From: Ligula intestinalis
Lineage: Eukaryota > Platyhelminthes > Cestoda > Diphyllobothriidea > Diphyllobothriidae
Length of the DNA stretch: 64,000 bases
Direction: 5' to 3'
NCBI GenBank assembly: GCA_036362985.1
Contig: JAYGXS010000005.1
Location: 6,260,775 to 6,324,774, forward strand
Under the pieces are notes generated by a model. The model was not told the DNA's origin and did no database searches. It was given only the letters and a program-made list of their open reading frames with translations. Positions within the stretch are counted from its first letter, which is position 1, and each line of letters starts with the position of its first letter. The position numbers were made by a program, and so were the translations under genes. Below are positions 45,486-56,204 of this stretch, piece after piece.

Positions 45486-45864
45486 TGATCATGCAGATAC
45501 TATGTTGGGACTAAACTTTAAATTTTTTCTGGGCTTTCTGCCTATATGAGTGGAAATGTTTTTCATATAAGATTACATCAATTGCAGTACTGTTTCTGTT
45601 TTGAATGCGCAGTGCGCAGTTATCTTGTTGTAGTGTACTTTTCCCTGCACAGGGTTTTATGCATTTCAGAAGCTAGTAATTTAAAGTATTGTTCGGAGTA
45701 TCCAATTGGCTAGCTTGAAAGGTTATTGGCTTACGAGTGGTTAACATACCAATGCACTTCAAATAGAACGCACGGAAATCCATGGGGAAGCCCGGCGCCT
45801 TATAGGCACATCATGTAACAGCAGAACTGTAGGAAAATTTGTGCACTGGATTTTAGAAGATTAT

Positions 45865-46270
45865 TTAGCAAGTGTTCGCATACTTTTGATTACTTCTAGT
45901 CAAGCCAATACATTTATATGGTAGGGGTATAAGTTAAACAAGCAATCAGAAATATTCGTTTTTTCTTACAAGAGGTGGAGAACAGGATGGGGGAAGGAGG
46001 GGTAAGAGAAAAAAAGAACATGGTATGGTGCATGCCGCTTAGTGAATGTGGGCCATGGTAACTGCGGAGCTTGCATGAAGTTCTTTTGTGCACACAACGC
46101 CCGCTTCAACACCTTGATAGCGGTCGCTTCTGCTGTTGCTAGCAGGCGCTGACCCAGGAACTTTAGCCAGTTTGACGTAAGTATACGTACACTCGTCAAA
46201 TACTTTGCTGAATTCTCTGATGGGAATATATGCAACTTTAAAACACTGGATTTTAGCTAGAACCACCTCT
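45865..46270 (-). pseudogene. Family-B PLE 3' end: endonuclease tail and pseudo-LTR
   Basis: Minus strand: LKFLGQRLLATAEATAIKVL, then RALCAQKNF and CATGGCC-type 3' UTR, CCATATAAATGTATTGGC and a decayed hammerhead-like module (45865-45909: TTGACTA, GAAGTAATC, AAAAG). This is the same 3' terminal order as 12871-13300. Upstream parts are lost. Confidence 0.65.
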
Positions 46271-46542
46271 CAGACTTTGATGTCCTCTATAAGAAATCTT
46301 TAAACCCTCGCGTTTTAACGAATAAAAACCACATAAAGGCGATTCAGCAAGTGGAGGACAGAACTCGCGGTTTCGTCAAGCGCCTGTCAAAACGTCAGAG
46401 GGAGGAAAATCTCTCCATAGTCCATTCTTGTAGATTATAAATTCGGCTGCAAAACTTTCATATGCAACAGCTGTTAACGTCATAAAGATAAGCCATAGAG
46501 TCCCGCTCTAGACCGAAAGTTGACTCAACATCCGTCCAAGCG
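46271..46542. other. Short unassigned stretch
   Basis: Around 46385-46410 GTCAAAACGTCAGAGGGAGG recalls the 3' half of a family-A core. Nothing else was recognised. Confidence 0.3.
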
Positions 46543-46920
46543 TTTCCTACCATGCCACGAAACGGTGTCGAGGCAGCGATAGCAAGCATTTGCAAAGCCA
46601 CCCGCGCCGTCACGAGACGATGACACTGTGCGTCCTTGAGCCTCTCAACCAAACGCCAGACGAGGACGGTGGGACGATCTGAACTAAGTGTTGGACTTCT
46701 TCCCCACAATCCCCTCTTTCCCCTATCTAGTCCCCAATCGAAACTAGAATCTGACCCCTAATGACTACTGACTGGTTGCTTATAATTTCGTTAACTCCAC
46801 CCATCTTTACACTATTTTATTCGCCTGATGATGAATTAGGCGAAAACGTTCGTTTGCCTAACTTGACTTCTCGAATGCTTACATGAGTATCATTGCTGAA
46901 CTTAAGCAATCCAATGGATC
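46543..46920 (+). repeat. PLE 3' UTR and family-C pseudo-LTR end
   Basis: 46543-46700 is the inverse of 44150-44310 (ACCATGCCACGAAA and AGCGATAGCAAGCA blocks). It is followed by CTAGTCCCCAATCG and by 46820-46850, CGCCTGATGATGAATTAGGC then GAAAACGTTCGTTTGCCTAA. The last part folds into a hairpin TTAGGC/GCCTAA with AAAC/GTTT inside. It forms the outward 3' end opposite to 42970-43479. Confidence 0.55.
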
Positions 46921-47724
46921 CATATGGTTAGAAAAAAGCAGAAAGCACCAGAAACCTGAGTTGCTGTCTTAGACAGCAGCGACAACTGATGAAGCCAGGG
47001 ATAGTGTTGACTGCGTCCAGCGAGACCTTAGAGTGTGGGTGACAGCTGCTTTTACATGATTGTGAAGCATGTTCAAGCACGGGGTTCGTGAGTGGTGTGA
47101 TGCGTTGCCCGAGGGGATGTCGTATATTGTGGTCTATGCTGCATCGGCCGAGAGAGGGGTGTTAAAGTGGTCCTTTGGCAGCCCCTACTACTTGAGCGCA
47201 GGTGTGTGCGCAGGGGAAGTCGGTCGGGGGTCTTCATGTACGCGAGTCGGAAACAGCTGCCTGTGAATTTGCATGAGGCAGTGTGCATCGAAGGAGGACT
47301 TGGGACAGCATTGTTGGCTGAACACCATAAGCATAAGCACACACCCTCGATGCCTCTGTGTCTCTCATTCTATGGAGGTCAGTCAAAACCAAATAAGAAC
47401 GCTTTTGGCCTAAAAAACTTTCCAACACTGGACTTATAGCCCCATCTTCCTTTCCGCCCACAAACCAAAATGGTAGGATCAGGTAAAATTGTAAATTCCG
47501 CATTGAAACCGTAAAGATTGGCTTAATTTACTTAACTTTAGTCTAAATTGAACTGCGGCTGCGATGGCTGACCCGGTGATGCAGTCAAAAATGGCGTCAG
47601 GGCAGACATTGAGGTTCAGTAGTCGTCCGTCAGCAGGAGTGTGGTCGTGTGTGCGTCGTTAAAGCGCCCCGGCTTCTGTCGGCCAGTTGCCGTGCCACGT
47701 GAACAATCAGAAACCTAACGTTTA
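46921..47724. other. No supported gene
   Basis: 47069-47503 is open in several frames because it is moderately GC-rich. No domain was recognised. Confidence 0.35.
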
Positions 47725-47893
47725 ACCCCTTTTCGCAGGTCTATAAAATCACACCTTGAGCGAGCCTTTTCCAGCTGCCCGATTGACCCTTTCAGAAAAT
47801 GCAGCTCACTACATATCTATGAAAACTTGCAGCTTGCTGTAAATGTACCCAAGGCCGAGATATCACTGTCTAATTACCCCTTGTGCGAGTCCC
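47725..47893 (+). repeat. PLE-associated repeat, second copy
   Basis: AAATCACACCTTGAGCGAGC, CTGCCCGATTGACCCTTTCA and CCCCTTGTGCGAGTC match 42295-42436 in the same orientation. Confidence 0.5.
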
Positions 47894-48284
47894 CAAGGAA
47901 TACCCAACAGGAAGAGCGCAAAAGTAGAAGCCATTTAGCAAACCCAGTAGAGCGTACAAATTGAAGCGCAACATACAAGATTTGACCAAGCAGATTGTGG
48001 CCTGAAGTGGCTAGTGGTTCGATTGGCTTTCTGACTCGTCCAACTGGCGTGGTAGAGTCCTCCATCTGGCCGCAGTTTGCGCGTCAGCACGTGCACTCTG
48101 TATGAGCGGACTGGTTGTATGGCGTGGGAACGACTCGTCAGGGCTGTGTACACACGTGGTTGAGTCCGGCCCTTACACAGCTTTCTGTGTGCCTTACAAG
48201 ATGGTGGTTCAGGGACGTGGATAAGTTTGAAGTGGAAGTTGACTTGTGCGGCATCTACCTCACGCACTCTCTCTTTAGTCACTC

Positions 48285-48500
48285 ACCTGTGCCCGATGTT
48301 AAGACAGAGTCAAGAAGACCGGAGGCAAGATGGGAGGCAGGTGGCTGGCGCGGCGTAAGCCTGTACCTAGGCGTGCCACAAAACCCCTACCTATGATCGG
48401 CATTTGTTATGGGGGCGCAATCTGCTGCGCCCCGACCTGGCCACCCTGCTGGTCCAGCGCATCTACCGGGCAGCATGTTTAAGGGGCACTGGTTCTCTAT
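48285..48500 (+). repeat. GC-rich dispersed repeat, copy 1 (partner 56205-56440)
   Basis: GTTAAGACAGAGTCAAGAAG, GGTGGCTGGCGCGGC, CGGCATTTGTTATGGGGGCG and GACCTGGCC...CAGCGCATCTAC recur in the same order at 56225-56410. Type unknown; no coding content was recognised. Confidence 0.5.
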
Positions 48501-48814
48501 ACACTAGGCTAGGCGCCCACATATACTCACCGTACCCGATAGCTCAAATCCCTACCCCCACCCTCCCATACTGGTTATTTGTCTATTTGTATTTAGGTAT
48601 CCCAAAAGGAATTTATCGAAAGCAAACATATACTTGCCACGCTGTTTTTTGAAGGGCGGCTCAATGGAAATGTTTGCAACTATACAGTTAAACAGATGCT
48701 TAACTGCGATTTGTTCAGACTGAAAAATCTATTTTATCTTCCCTTATTTGGCATATTTGCATCCTATTAAGGTAACCTTCATGTAAGTGGCAAGCAAAAC
48801 CGTTATAAAGTTAC

Positions 48815-48960
48815 AACAATTCCCATCAGAAAATTCAGAGGAGTATTTGGTGAGCATACGTAGGCTTTGCATACCTTCTCGTCGGAGCATTACACTTAAA
48901 TGCAAATGGAGTACATGTTAAACAAGCGTTAAAAGTTCAATAAGCGGTCAGTAATGTTTG
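48815..48960 (-). repeat. Family-B pseudo-LTR with hammerhead-like module
   Basis: Minus strand 48895-48846: TGTAATGCT, CCGACGA, GAAGGTATG, CAAA, GC...GC stem III with A-U closing pair, C at the cleavage step, then ACCAAATACTC. Stem III is intact, two core positions are mutated. GAATTTTCTGATGGGAATTG follows as in other copies. Confidence 0.5.
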
Positions 48961-49549
48961 TCTTTCTTCGTTGACGCGTTTATCCCTGACGATAGACTCC
49001 CAAAAGAGCCCGAAAGCTCAGGACAATGAACCAGTTGATCCGACACTCGACAACTGTTCCCGTTTCTTCATGCAAATACCTGAAACGCGAACTTTTTCAT
49101 TCATGCGAGTGTCCAAAATGTCAATACACACCTGACTACGTCAAATGGATGTTCTTATCCAAAGTTCGGCGAAATTTGCGAAGTCAGTGTGCAGCTAAAG
49201 AGTGGATATGTAAACACATAGGCCAAGTACAGCCGTTGATTGAGCGGAATCACCTGTCAGTGTTTATGTGCATGAACTTCAAGTAAACGGCGGGGCACCA
49301 CCCAGTTAACCATTTGCCTACCTCCATACGGTGTGAGCACGCCATTAACGAAAGGTGGAAATACGCGGTTCCAAAGAGATAGCAAAACAGTTGATGCTTG
49401 TTCATGAACCTTCACGGAACTGACTTGTCCACCTTCTAGTGCCCTGACAGCAGCCGCACAGCGGCTAGTAGGCTGGGGACGTAGGAAAACTCAGGATATA
49501 AACTAATTGAGCCGGTGTCCTGCAACCCTTCGTCCTAATTCATGCTCGT
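48961..49549. other. Family-G core remnant, otherwise nothing
   Basis: 48994-49022 on the plus strand reads CTGACGATAGACTCCC, then GCCCGAAAGCTCAGGAC, a relative of the family-G core at 3411-3450. The open frame 49026-49286 has no recognised domain. Confidence 0.4.
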
Positions 49550-49950
49550 TTTTTTCATACACGCTGGACGCGGAGCTTGTAGGAGGTTACTTTGCGTACA
49601 CAACACCAGCTTCCTCAGCCTGATAACGGCCACTTCTGCGACCGCTCGCTGCATTTCCCAGCATGGTTAAGCAAAAATTAGATCAAGAGCATAAACAGCG
49701 CAATTTTCGCCCACTTTTTTGATTTCAGACATTGTGTGGACCCCAACGAAGCCTTTAAGGTGATTTATAAGGTCCCATCAATTTATCTAAAGTCTAGGGG
49801 TCAGCGTCTGCTAGCAACAACAGAAGCAACCGCGATGCAGTTGAGAAAGCCGGCGTTGTGTGCGCAAGGGAACCTCCTATAAGCTCTGGGTGTGGCATGG
49901 TTCACAGCCACTTTACTCCATGCATTTGTGTGCGCTCTCTTAGCCTCGCT
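49550..49950. pseudogene. Head-to-head pair of family-B endonuclease tails
   Basis: 49660-49550 on the minus strand reads VAEVAVIRLRKLVLCTQSNL. 49727-49880 on the plus strand reads CVDPNEAFKVIYKVPSIYLK, then GQRLLATTEATAMQLRKPAL and CAQGNL. The two face away from each other with about 70 bp between. Each is only the last part of a PLE GIY-YIG region. Confidence 0.65.
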
Positions 49951-50095
49951 CTCCTCCCCTTTAACTGGCTCAACCAAACCCCTTTCCACGTAACTATCCT
50001 TTTCTTATCGACCCCTGTCCCCGCTTCCCACAACTCGGTTGTAAGAAAAGCACGAAAATGGGTGCCCACTACTTTAACTTGTACTCCAGTTGCAT

Positions 50096-50150
50096 ACAAG
50101 TGTAATATCCCGATGAGAAGTTATTGAAAGCCTACGTTTGCTCACCAACT
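50096..50150 (+). ncRNA. Hammerhead-like motif, type III, one core change
   Basis: CCGATGA (U4 changed to C), GAAGTTATT, GAAA, then G-C...G-C stem III with A-U closing pair and C at the cleavage step, ACCAACTTC. It belongs to the family-B pseudo-LTR of the plus-strand remnant at 49727-49880, whose 3' UTR spans the interval. Confidence 0.5.
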
Positions 50151-50589
50151 TCTCCTTTGAAAATCTTTTTGTTGATAGAAGTGAGCAGGTAAGTTCCAGA
50201 AGAAATTTCAGAAGGAGAACCTTTGGTCGCTGGAATAAGGCGTTAATTGGCCCGGCATTATACGGATTCTCCCTTGAACCCATAATCAGCCATAAGCACA
50301 CCAGCAACCAACATGGTGGGTGAAATCGCGGCCATTAGAAACTCAGACGCGGACTGCTAAGGCCCCATTGGCATCGATTACGACTCCCATCTCTAGGAAG
50401 AGCTGCTTATACTCGTTGATGAACGTTCAACAACCGCTAACGGGAATTATTTGTCCCACTTCGACTTTGTCTTACACCTCATTTCTCTGGCCCTGACAGC
50501 AGCTAGGAATCTAGGTAGATTTTACTGCCAGCAACGACAACAGAGATACAAGAATGTGCCCAATTCTGGCTTATTATCCATCATCAGCC
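50151..50589. other. No supported gene
   Basis: Sequence between a PLE end and a SINE; nothing recognised. Confidence 0.3.
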
Positions 50590-50695
50590 AGTCATACCCA
50601 AAACCCAAGTGGTGCACCACCCAAGCCTCGAAGTCGCGACCCATCGATCAGATTCAAACGCCTTAACCACTGAGCTACAAGCTCGTTGTTTTACC
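50590..50695 (-). repeat. tRNA-derived SINE head, minus orientation
   Basis: Minus strand: A box TGTAGCTCAGTGGTTAAGGC, then GTTTGAATCTGATCGATGGG and GCGACTTCGAGGCTTGG as B-box-like region, then GGTGGTGCACC. The A box is the cleanest in the window. It resembles 39235-39345 more than the 29.4-kb family. Confidence 0.55.
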
Positions 50696-50754
50696 ACCAA
50701 GCGTGGCCACTACGTACTAAAGATACTGAGCACTTTATTCCCCTAGCACCAATT

Positions 50755-50845
50755 CATGCGATTATCTCTGCTGATGATGGCTTCGAGTGAGAATCCAAAA
50801 CGCCAGGGCCAACAAACTGCTCCTGTTCCAGCGCTTCTCCCGTTC
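50755..50845 (+). repeat. Family-A pseudo-LTR end, hammerhead-like
   Basis: CTGATGA (50771-50777), T, stem II GGCTTC/GAGAATCC with loop, then AAAACGCCAGG and GTTCCAGCGCTTC. The core G of GAAA is changed. No coding part lies directly upstream. Confidence 0.5.
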
Positions 50846-50929
50846 CAAAACTACGCATTTTAGAGTCTCACGACGGTGACCCAATGCCAATAAACTTCCT
50901 GCTGAAAGGAAGAAAATGTGATCATTGGG

Positions 50930-51560
50930 AAAAGATATTTATTCGATTGACGTTTCGAACTCAATCGCGGATTTACCCTCAGAGACAAGGGGTGCTGCAT
51001 AAACAGGGAGTTGCAGGTTTTATAGGATACACTCACTATGCATAACAATTGCGTGCTAATTCCTCAATGGCTAGCCTGCGGGCCGTGATCTGCTGCAATT
51101 TAGTCACCCGTGCTGGGTTTTGGTGTGACGTTTGCTTGGCTATCTCATTTGCGGGCACGGGCGTTGGAAAACATTTTTGTCTGTCCACGCCCCGAGTAGC
51201 GAATTGCTTTGGCCAAACCAAGTCCCAGCAGCTAACTTAAGTCACGGAGGTTATTGCAATAGTTTATAGGTTGGGGCCCATTACCTGCGAGTCAAGCAAC
51301 TCGCAGTTCACGCGATTATCCCATCTCGCGAGAATGTCGGTCTCATAAAAGTTGAATGGTCAAACGGAGCTGGTAAAATGAGCCACCAATTGAGAGTTGA
51401 CTTCATTTCTCTTCACTACCGCCGCGTGTATGACAATTCATGGCTTGAGAAGTCTTGCAGTTTTGCCAGCGTAGTTACTTTCTCCGCAGCTGCACCAGAT
51501 CCTGTAGACGCCTCCTCTTGTTTCTTGCCGTGTGATGAAAGTTCAGCAGCTCACGACCCA
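50930..51560 (-). pseudogene. PLE GIY-YIG endonuclease with 3' end (family A)
   Basis: Minus strand from 51545: GGVYRIWCSCGESNYAGKTA (YAG for YIG), RNEVNSQLVAHFTSSV, stop, NFYETDILARWDNRVNCELL. Lower coordinates carry CCTATAAAACCTGCAACTCC and a hammerhead-like end at 50990-50950 (CTGAGGG, TAAATCCGCGATTGAGTTC, GAAACGTC). It is homologous to 19500-20230 in the same orientation. Stops and shifts interrupt it. Confidence 0.7.
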
Positions 51561-51614
51561 CGCACCGACCAGCAAGCAAAAGTGTGCAGTAGCATAATGA
51601 ATGTGTCCTTAAAT

Positions 51615-51760
51615 TATTTCAGCTAAGTGTGCATGAATTACCCATTTCTACTTCAGTTTCCGCTAATGCCTCTAATGAAGGATTTGCGATGGATTTCGAT
51701 ACGCTCAGTGAGCAAAACTCTTTTCCAAACGATCACATCTTCTGTTCGATCACACCTCCT
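51615..51760 (+). repeat. Family-A pseudo-LTR end, degenerate
   Basis: CATGAATTACCCATTTCTAC, CTCTAATGAAGGATTTGCG and ATGGATTTCGATACGCTCAG parallel 42171-42250. The CTGATGA and GAAA boxes are both mutated. Confidence 0.45.
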
Positions 51761-52221
51761 AACCATTAATAACCATTATAATCCGGAAGAAAACTACGAA
51801 TTTCCGAGTCTAACAGTGCATGCGCGTGGAACAGAAATGACCATGAAGGTATTTGGAAGTTAGATAGTTTTGTATTTTCTTTCCTAGGACCGAGGTAGCA
51901 TGGCTTGAATCTTCAGGGGGTCTTCTACATCCCACCTGCTCAAGCTTCTTGGCTGTGAGCTCATCTGGTTTGTCCAGTTGGAAGAGGGGGGGGGGTGGGG
52001 ATATAGATTCAGGTTCTCTTTTACAGGTGACGCAACTTTATGGTGACGTGGCACACGACAAGCCACCGTGTGGGGTGGGGGAGCGAAGAGGTGGGGACCG
52101 GCAAGAACATACTGTTTCCGGACTTCTACACAGAAAGTCGGGGACTAAGGCGTTCAATTTCGATCAGTTGACAAGGTGGAGAGGGGGAGTTGAGGGGTGC
52201 GGGATGCGGGGGATGTCTAAA
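51761..52221. other. Downstream flank of the membrane-protein gene
   Basis: This lies 3' of the stop codon at 52222-52224 on the minus strand and probably includes the 3' UTR. A CATAAA variant on the minus strand at 52042-52037 could be a poly(A) signal; no canonical AATAAA was found close by. The evidence for it is weak. Confidence 0.35.
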
Positions 52222-53162
52222 TTAAACAATTGATATCTTTTGCATTCGTTCCCGTGAGAACTGACCGCTTTTGGGTGTTCCGGCAGCCTGTGGTAATCCG
52301 ACACCGGCCGAACGCAATTGTCCTGTATGCTGATTGGTTCGCACAAGGCCACCGCGGTGCACGATGGGATGCATGTGGATGAGGTGTGTCGTCGCGGCTG
52401 GACGCCCAGAGCTATCCGAGTTATCGGTGCCGCCGGCGTGAGCATGCGAGTGACCGCGTGGGCAGGTGGCTACCCCAACCACAAAACTTGTCTGGGAATC
52501 CTGCGAAGGCGAGGTGTCGAGGGTACGCATCGAAGCATGCCTGCGGTTGGCGCCTCCTCCTCCACGCATGGATGAGTGCCTACAGGGCGTGCGGTTGGCT
52601 GCCCGCGGGTCGTTTGCATGATGCTGGTGTCGACAATGGCTGATGACCTTTGGGGTACCACCGTTGTGCTGGAATTTGGGCAGATGCGCCTGACTATGCG
52701 AATTCTGGCACCTATGGAAGTTGGAATGTGAATGCTGTTGCTGCTGATGATGTTCCAGAAACTGCAGCTGCTGTTGGGAGGTGATATCTGCATAACTCTT
52801 TGCATGTCTCAGGTCTCCGTCAGGCATGAGGACGCCGGAGGAGGTGAGGGAGTTGCGATGGGGACAGACACGATCGGTGTTGGGGAGCCCAGGTGTCCCA
52901 GGCTCACCAATGCCTCGGAAACTCTCCCTGGAGGTGCAGAGGAAGGGTTTGACCAGACCATCTGGCGCGTAGACCAGTGGATGCTTCTGCTTTGAAAGGT
53001 GGTTGGCTGATGGTGAACCCTCCGCCAGGGGGTCCTTCGCCAGTTTTCGCTTTCGCCGACGTTCGCGAATCAGGACAAGGATAACGAGAGCGGCGAGGAA
53101 GAAGATGGTGACTAGGACTCCAATGCCAATGTGCACAAAACTGTAATTCGTTGATTCAGGAC
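52222..53162 (-). CDS. Terminal exon: TM helix and cytoplasmic tail of LDLa-containing membrane protein (NETO-like)
   Basis: The exon begins after a strong acceptor (pyrimidine tract and TTGTAG at 53165-53163). It ends at TAA (52224-52222), giving about 312 residues after the split cysteine codon. Right after the junction come a possible N-glycosylation site (NYS), then a 24-residue hydrophobic helix (53139-53068, FVHIGIGV to ILVLI) and RERRRKRK as stop-transfer. The tail is rich in His, Gln and Ser (EHHQQQQHSHSN), has a YADI tyrosine motif and ends ISIV, a class I PDZ-ligand pattern. The first two bases complete TGT with the T at the end of exon 60299-60436. LDLa next to a single helix is the NETO layout; assignment to that family is an inference. 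Confidence 0.8.
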
Positions 53163-53264
53163 CTACAAGAGCAGCGAGAATAAACAAACAGTTGCATTTA
53201 TTAAGAAGAGAAAGGCTTCTTTGGGAAGATAAACACTTAAATATGAAAAATTTTGAGACAGGTT

Positions 53265-53720
53265 CCCCCGCTCAGCTTCAGACCCGCGAAAGTATGCAAC
53301 AGAAAATTAAAATTTTAGACGTCCAGAAAAATCTATAATCATCTGACGTGCACACTGATTGGTAGAATGATGCCATTCTGCAACAGTAGGCGTTACATAC
53401 ATTTGTCATTTCACCGTGACTGGTTAGGCGCATGGAACTTGGCCGTGAGATAATTATATCTGGCCTCCAAATTGATATGCGTGTTTATGCATGCCTCGTC
53501 TGTATGCATTGCTTCTAGGACTTCACGGCCTTTTCTAGTCGGATAAGTGCCAACAATCCGTGTGTCCTCCCATGCGAATTCGTGGTTGGTTTCTAGTGTG
53601 TGCATGGTCACCTAGGATAAATGGTCTCGTCTTCTGACCGTTGCTTGATGTTGGTGTATGCTTGATGAGGCGCATTTCCCAGTTTGGCCACAGTAAACTA
53701 CGTACCATTAATAAAAATGA
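53265..53720 (-). pseudogene. Family-E PLE endonuclease fragment and pseudo-LTR in intron
   Basis: Minus strand 53611-53411: MHTLETNHEFAWEDTRIVGT, then EVLEAMHTDEACINTHINLE, the C-terminal half of the family-E GIY-YIG domain. It is followed by GTCTGAAGCTGAGC, GGGGGAACCTGTCTCAAAA at about 53300-53250, a degenerate family-E hammerhead-like end. It is truncated at its 5' side near 53720. Confidence 0.65.
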
Positions 53721-54140
53721 ATTTTAAAATCAGTGTTTTATCTCAAAGTGCTTGATGACAAAGTTATTGATTCACGTACCACTAAACATTGAGGTAATAC
53801 TATGCCAAGAAATGCAGCCAAAGTGTTACTAAAAACAGCGATGTAAAGAAAAGATGACTGCAACTAAACAGTCAGCTTTATCTGCTATAGCAACCAACTT
53901 TGCTTTGAGGTAAGCCTTGTTTGATTTTTAGTGAACGCCGTATTTCGATCTTGGTTCGTTCAGTATGGAAATAGGAACATACTTATGTCTGTCTGATTCC
54001 ATTTAAAGATAATTTAATCGGCACGGAGCATTCATACAATGTCCAGACCGGCTGAAGTAATCACTTAAAAGTACCAGTCATACCAAGTTTACTCGATCGA
54101 AAGCGGTTCTGAATCAAGTCTCTTGATAAATCAGAGAAAA

Positions 54141-54690
54141 GAGTAGTTGGCGAGCGTACGTAGTCTTTCGATGAATTCTCGTCGGGCCAGTCCATTTATA
54201 TGGGAACGGGGGTCAAGTTAAAAAGTATTCGTCTTCTCCTACAAGTGAGTCGAGGGCATAAGGGGGAGATGTCGATAAGAGAAGGCTGATTAAAGAGGGC
54301 AGGGTTTGGTGGAGTCAGCCTAGAGGAGGGGGAGGGAAGTGAAATAAACAGAGTGCGGACGAATGCATATCGCTAAGTGACTGTGGGCCAGGCCAGACGC
54401 GGAGTTTTTAATAGGCCCTTTTGTGTTCACAACGCCGGCTGCATCAACCTGATAGCGGTCGCTTCTGCTGTCGCAAGCAGGCGCTGACCCAGGAACTTTA
54501 GATAGTTTGGCGGGACCTTAAAGATCACCCAGAAGGCTTTTCTGGGGTCTACACGATGTCCCGAATCAACCATGTGCGCTAAAATAGCGTTGTTTATGTT
54601 CCTGGCTTCATCCTTTCTCACCCATGCAGGGAGGTATTTCTTCATTATTTTTGATAGCCATCGACTCGTGCGAACAAATCCTTATTGCCT
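54141..54690 (-). pseudogene. Family-B PLE endonuclease 3' part and pseudo-LTR in intron
   Basis: Minus strand 54645-54427: MKKYLPAWVRKDEARNINNA, ILAHMVDSGHRVDPRKAFWV, GQRLLATAEATAIRLMQPAL, which is the second half of a GIY-YIG region. The pseudo-LTR follows, with a hammerhead-like module at 54192-54141. That module has TGGC, CCGACGA, GAATTCATC, GAAA, GA...GC, T-C, then GCCA closing a 4-bp stem I; U4 is changed to C. Its 5' side abuts the plus-strand copy at 54691. Confidence 0.7.
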
Positions 54691-55850
54691 TGTCGGCAGG
54701 TTGATCAGTTAGAATTAGAAACCCAGTTCGAGAATCTTTGCAACCAAACCCATGATCTTAAACCCATCTCCACAGAAAGTGCCCAGCACTGTAAATCTAC
54801 ACTGGTGAATCGTTATTACCAGTATCTGAACAAATGCCCAGTAAGCCAACAATTGCTGACAAAAAGCACCCCTAGAAGAGTTAAAACAGCTTCGACGGTG
54901 TAATTTTTAATAAACAGATTGGAATACATAAGGAAAATGCAAACCATCCTATCAGATCAGACAAAAATTCAAGTAAGTAGATGAAAAAAGAGGGTTCAGA
55001 TGAAGTAGAGACACAGCCGACCGAGTCCTTAAGAAGACTTCACACCGGGGGTTTTATAAGCGACAGTGACCTCGAAAGTCTCTGACGAGTAGACACTCAC
55101 ATCTTCCGTTTGTATGGTCCACCAAAGATCCATGAAGATGGCCTACCAATTTGTCCGATTCTGGACATCCACAATTCACCGTATTATGCGATAGCGAAGT
55201 GGTTAGCAGAGAAGCTCAAACCTTTACAGTATCAGCTGGCACCACGTAGCTATCGAGACACTTTCGAATTCACCGATGACATCAAAGACGTAAACTTGAG
55301 CTGCATAGACGTCTCATCGCTGTTTACAAACGTCCCGGTTACCGAGACAGTTGATTACATTTGTGTATTCCTATTGCCAAATCAGCTGGAAATAGAAATG
55401 CCGACAAATTTACAGAATGAACTGGTACTAAAGTGTGCTGTTCCTTTTTGACAGCCAGTTCTGCAGACGAATATAGGGGCTGCTACGGGCTCACTTTTTG
55501 GACCTCTCTTAGTTTACATATTCATGAACAGGCTGGAGAAGTTTAAACTAAGTGATCAGATCCACAAGTTTAAACACTATGGTCGCCACGTTGCTGACAT
55601 CTCTGCAATTGCCGCAACCGAGATCGAGGAAGATACACTCCTAAATGTTGCCAACCAAGCACATTCGTCCATAAGATTCATCTTGGATGTAAAGATGACA
55701 GGTTCGCTGCCACTCTTGGACGTCCTCGTAAGTCGCAGACCTGATGGTAGCCTCCGAAGGCGCGTTTATCGAAAGGAAACCTGGTCTGGACAGAGACTAA
55801 CTGAGACCACACCTGCCAATCACGCCTTACCCTAGATAACTATTGATTTT
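54691..55850 (+). pseudogene. PLE N-terminus and reverse transcriptase in intron (family B)
   Basis: QLELETQFENLCNQTHDLKP and LVNRYYQYLNKC (54685-54903), then LYGPPKIHEDGLPICPILDI (from about 55107), then LSCIDVSSLFTNVPVTETVD. The RT palm follows in 55524-55835 with SIRFILDVKMTGSLPLLDVL and DGSLRRRVYRKETW. The catalytic box reads HVAD (55587-55598) instead of YVDD, so the enzyme is dead. The order matches 15294-13970. It lies head to head with the minus-strand copy at 54141-54690. Confidence 0.75.
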
Positions 55851-55894
55851 TTCGGCAGTTTTGAAATTTTAGTTGTTCATTGCACTTTAACTGT

Positions 55895-56050
55895 TGGTCC
55901 GAATACGATTTGAGGCGCCAACTCGAAAATTGACTCATTAAAGTGTTACTTTTTATCCCAAAGGATATCTTCTTCAAATACAAGTATAAGAACCCTGACA
56001 AGTTTTTACCCCTCCAACTGGCCTACGTATGCTCGCCGACTAATCTTTTG
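55895..56050 (+). repeat. Family-E end and core-deleted family-B module
   Basis: 55900-55950 reads GGTCCGAATACGATTTGAGG, CGCCAACTCGAAAATTGACT, a degenerate family-E end. 56016-56041 reads CCAACTGGC directly joined to CTACGTATGCTCGCCGAC. The segment with CTGANGA, stem II and GAAA is missing between GGC and C, so only stems I and III of the family-B module remain. Confidence 0.5.
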
Positions 56051-56204
56051 AATACTCTGATGGGAATTTTCGCAACTTTAAAACAGTTAGACTTTGAATG
56101 AGCTCCACCCCATGCTTTAGCGTTCTGAAGACAAACGTGATTACTTGCGCATGAGTTATTTTTAATTAGACTTGCGCGGCATCTAGCATACCCCTCTCAT
56201 TCCT

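Noticed and set aside
47069..47503. Several overlapping frames on both strands
   Set aside because: Moderate GC content explains the openness; no domain or repeat match was seen.
52318..52995. Plus-strand frames of 85-87 codons overlapping the terminal exon
   Set aside because: They are antisense shadows of the minus-strand coding exon, which has splice sites, a TM helix and an in-phase partner.
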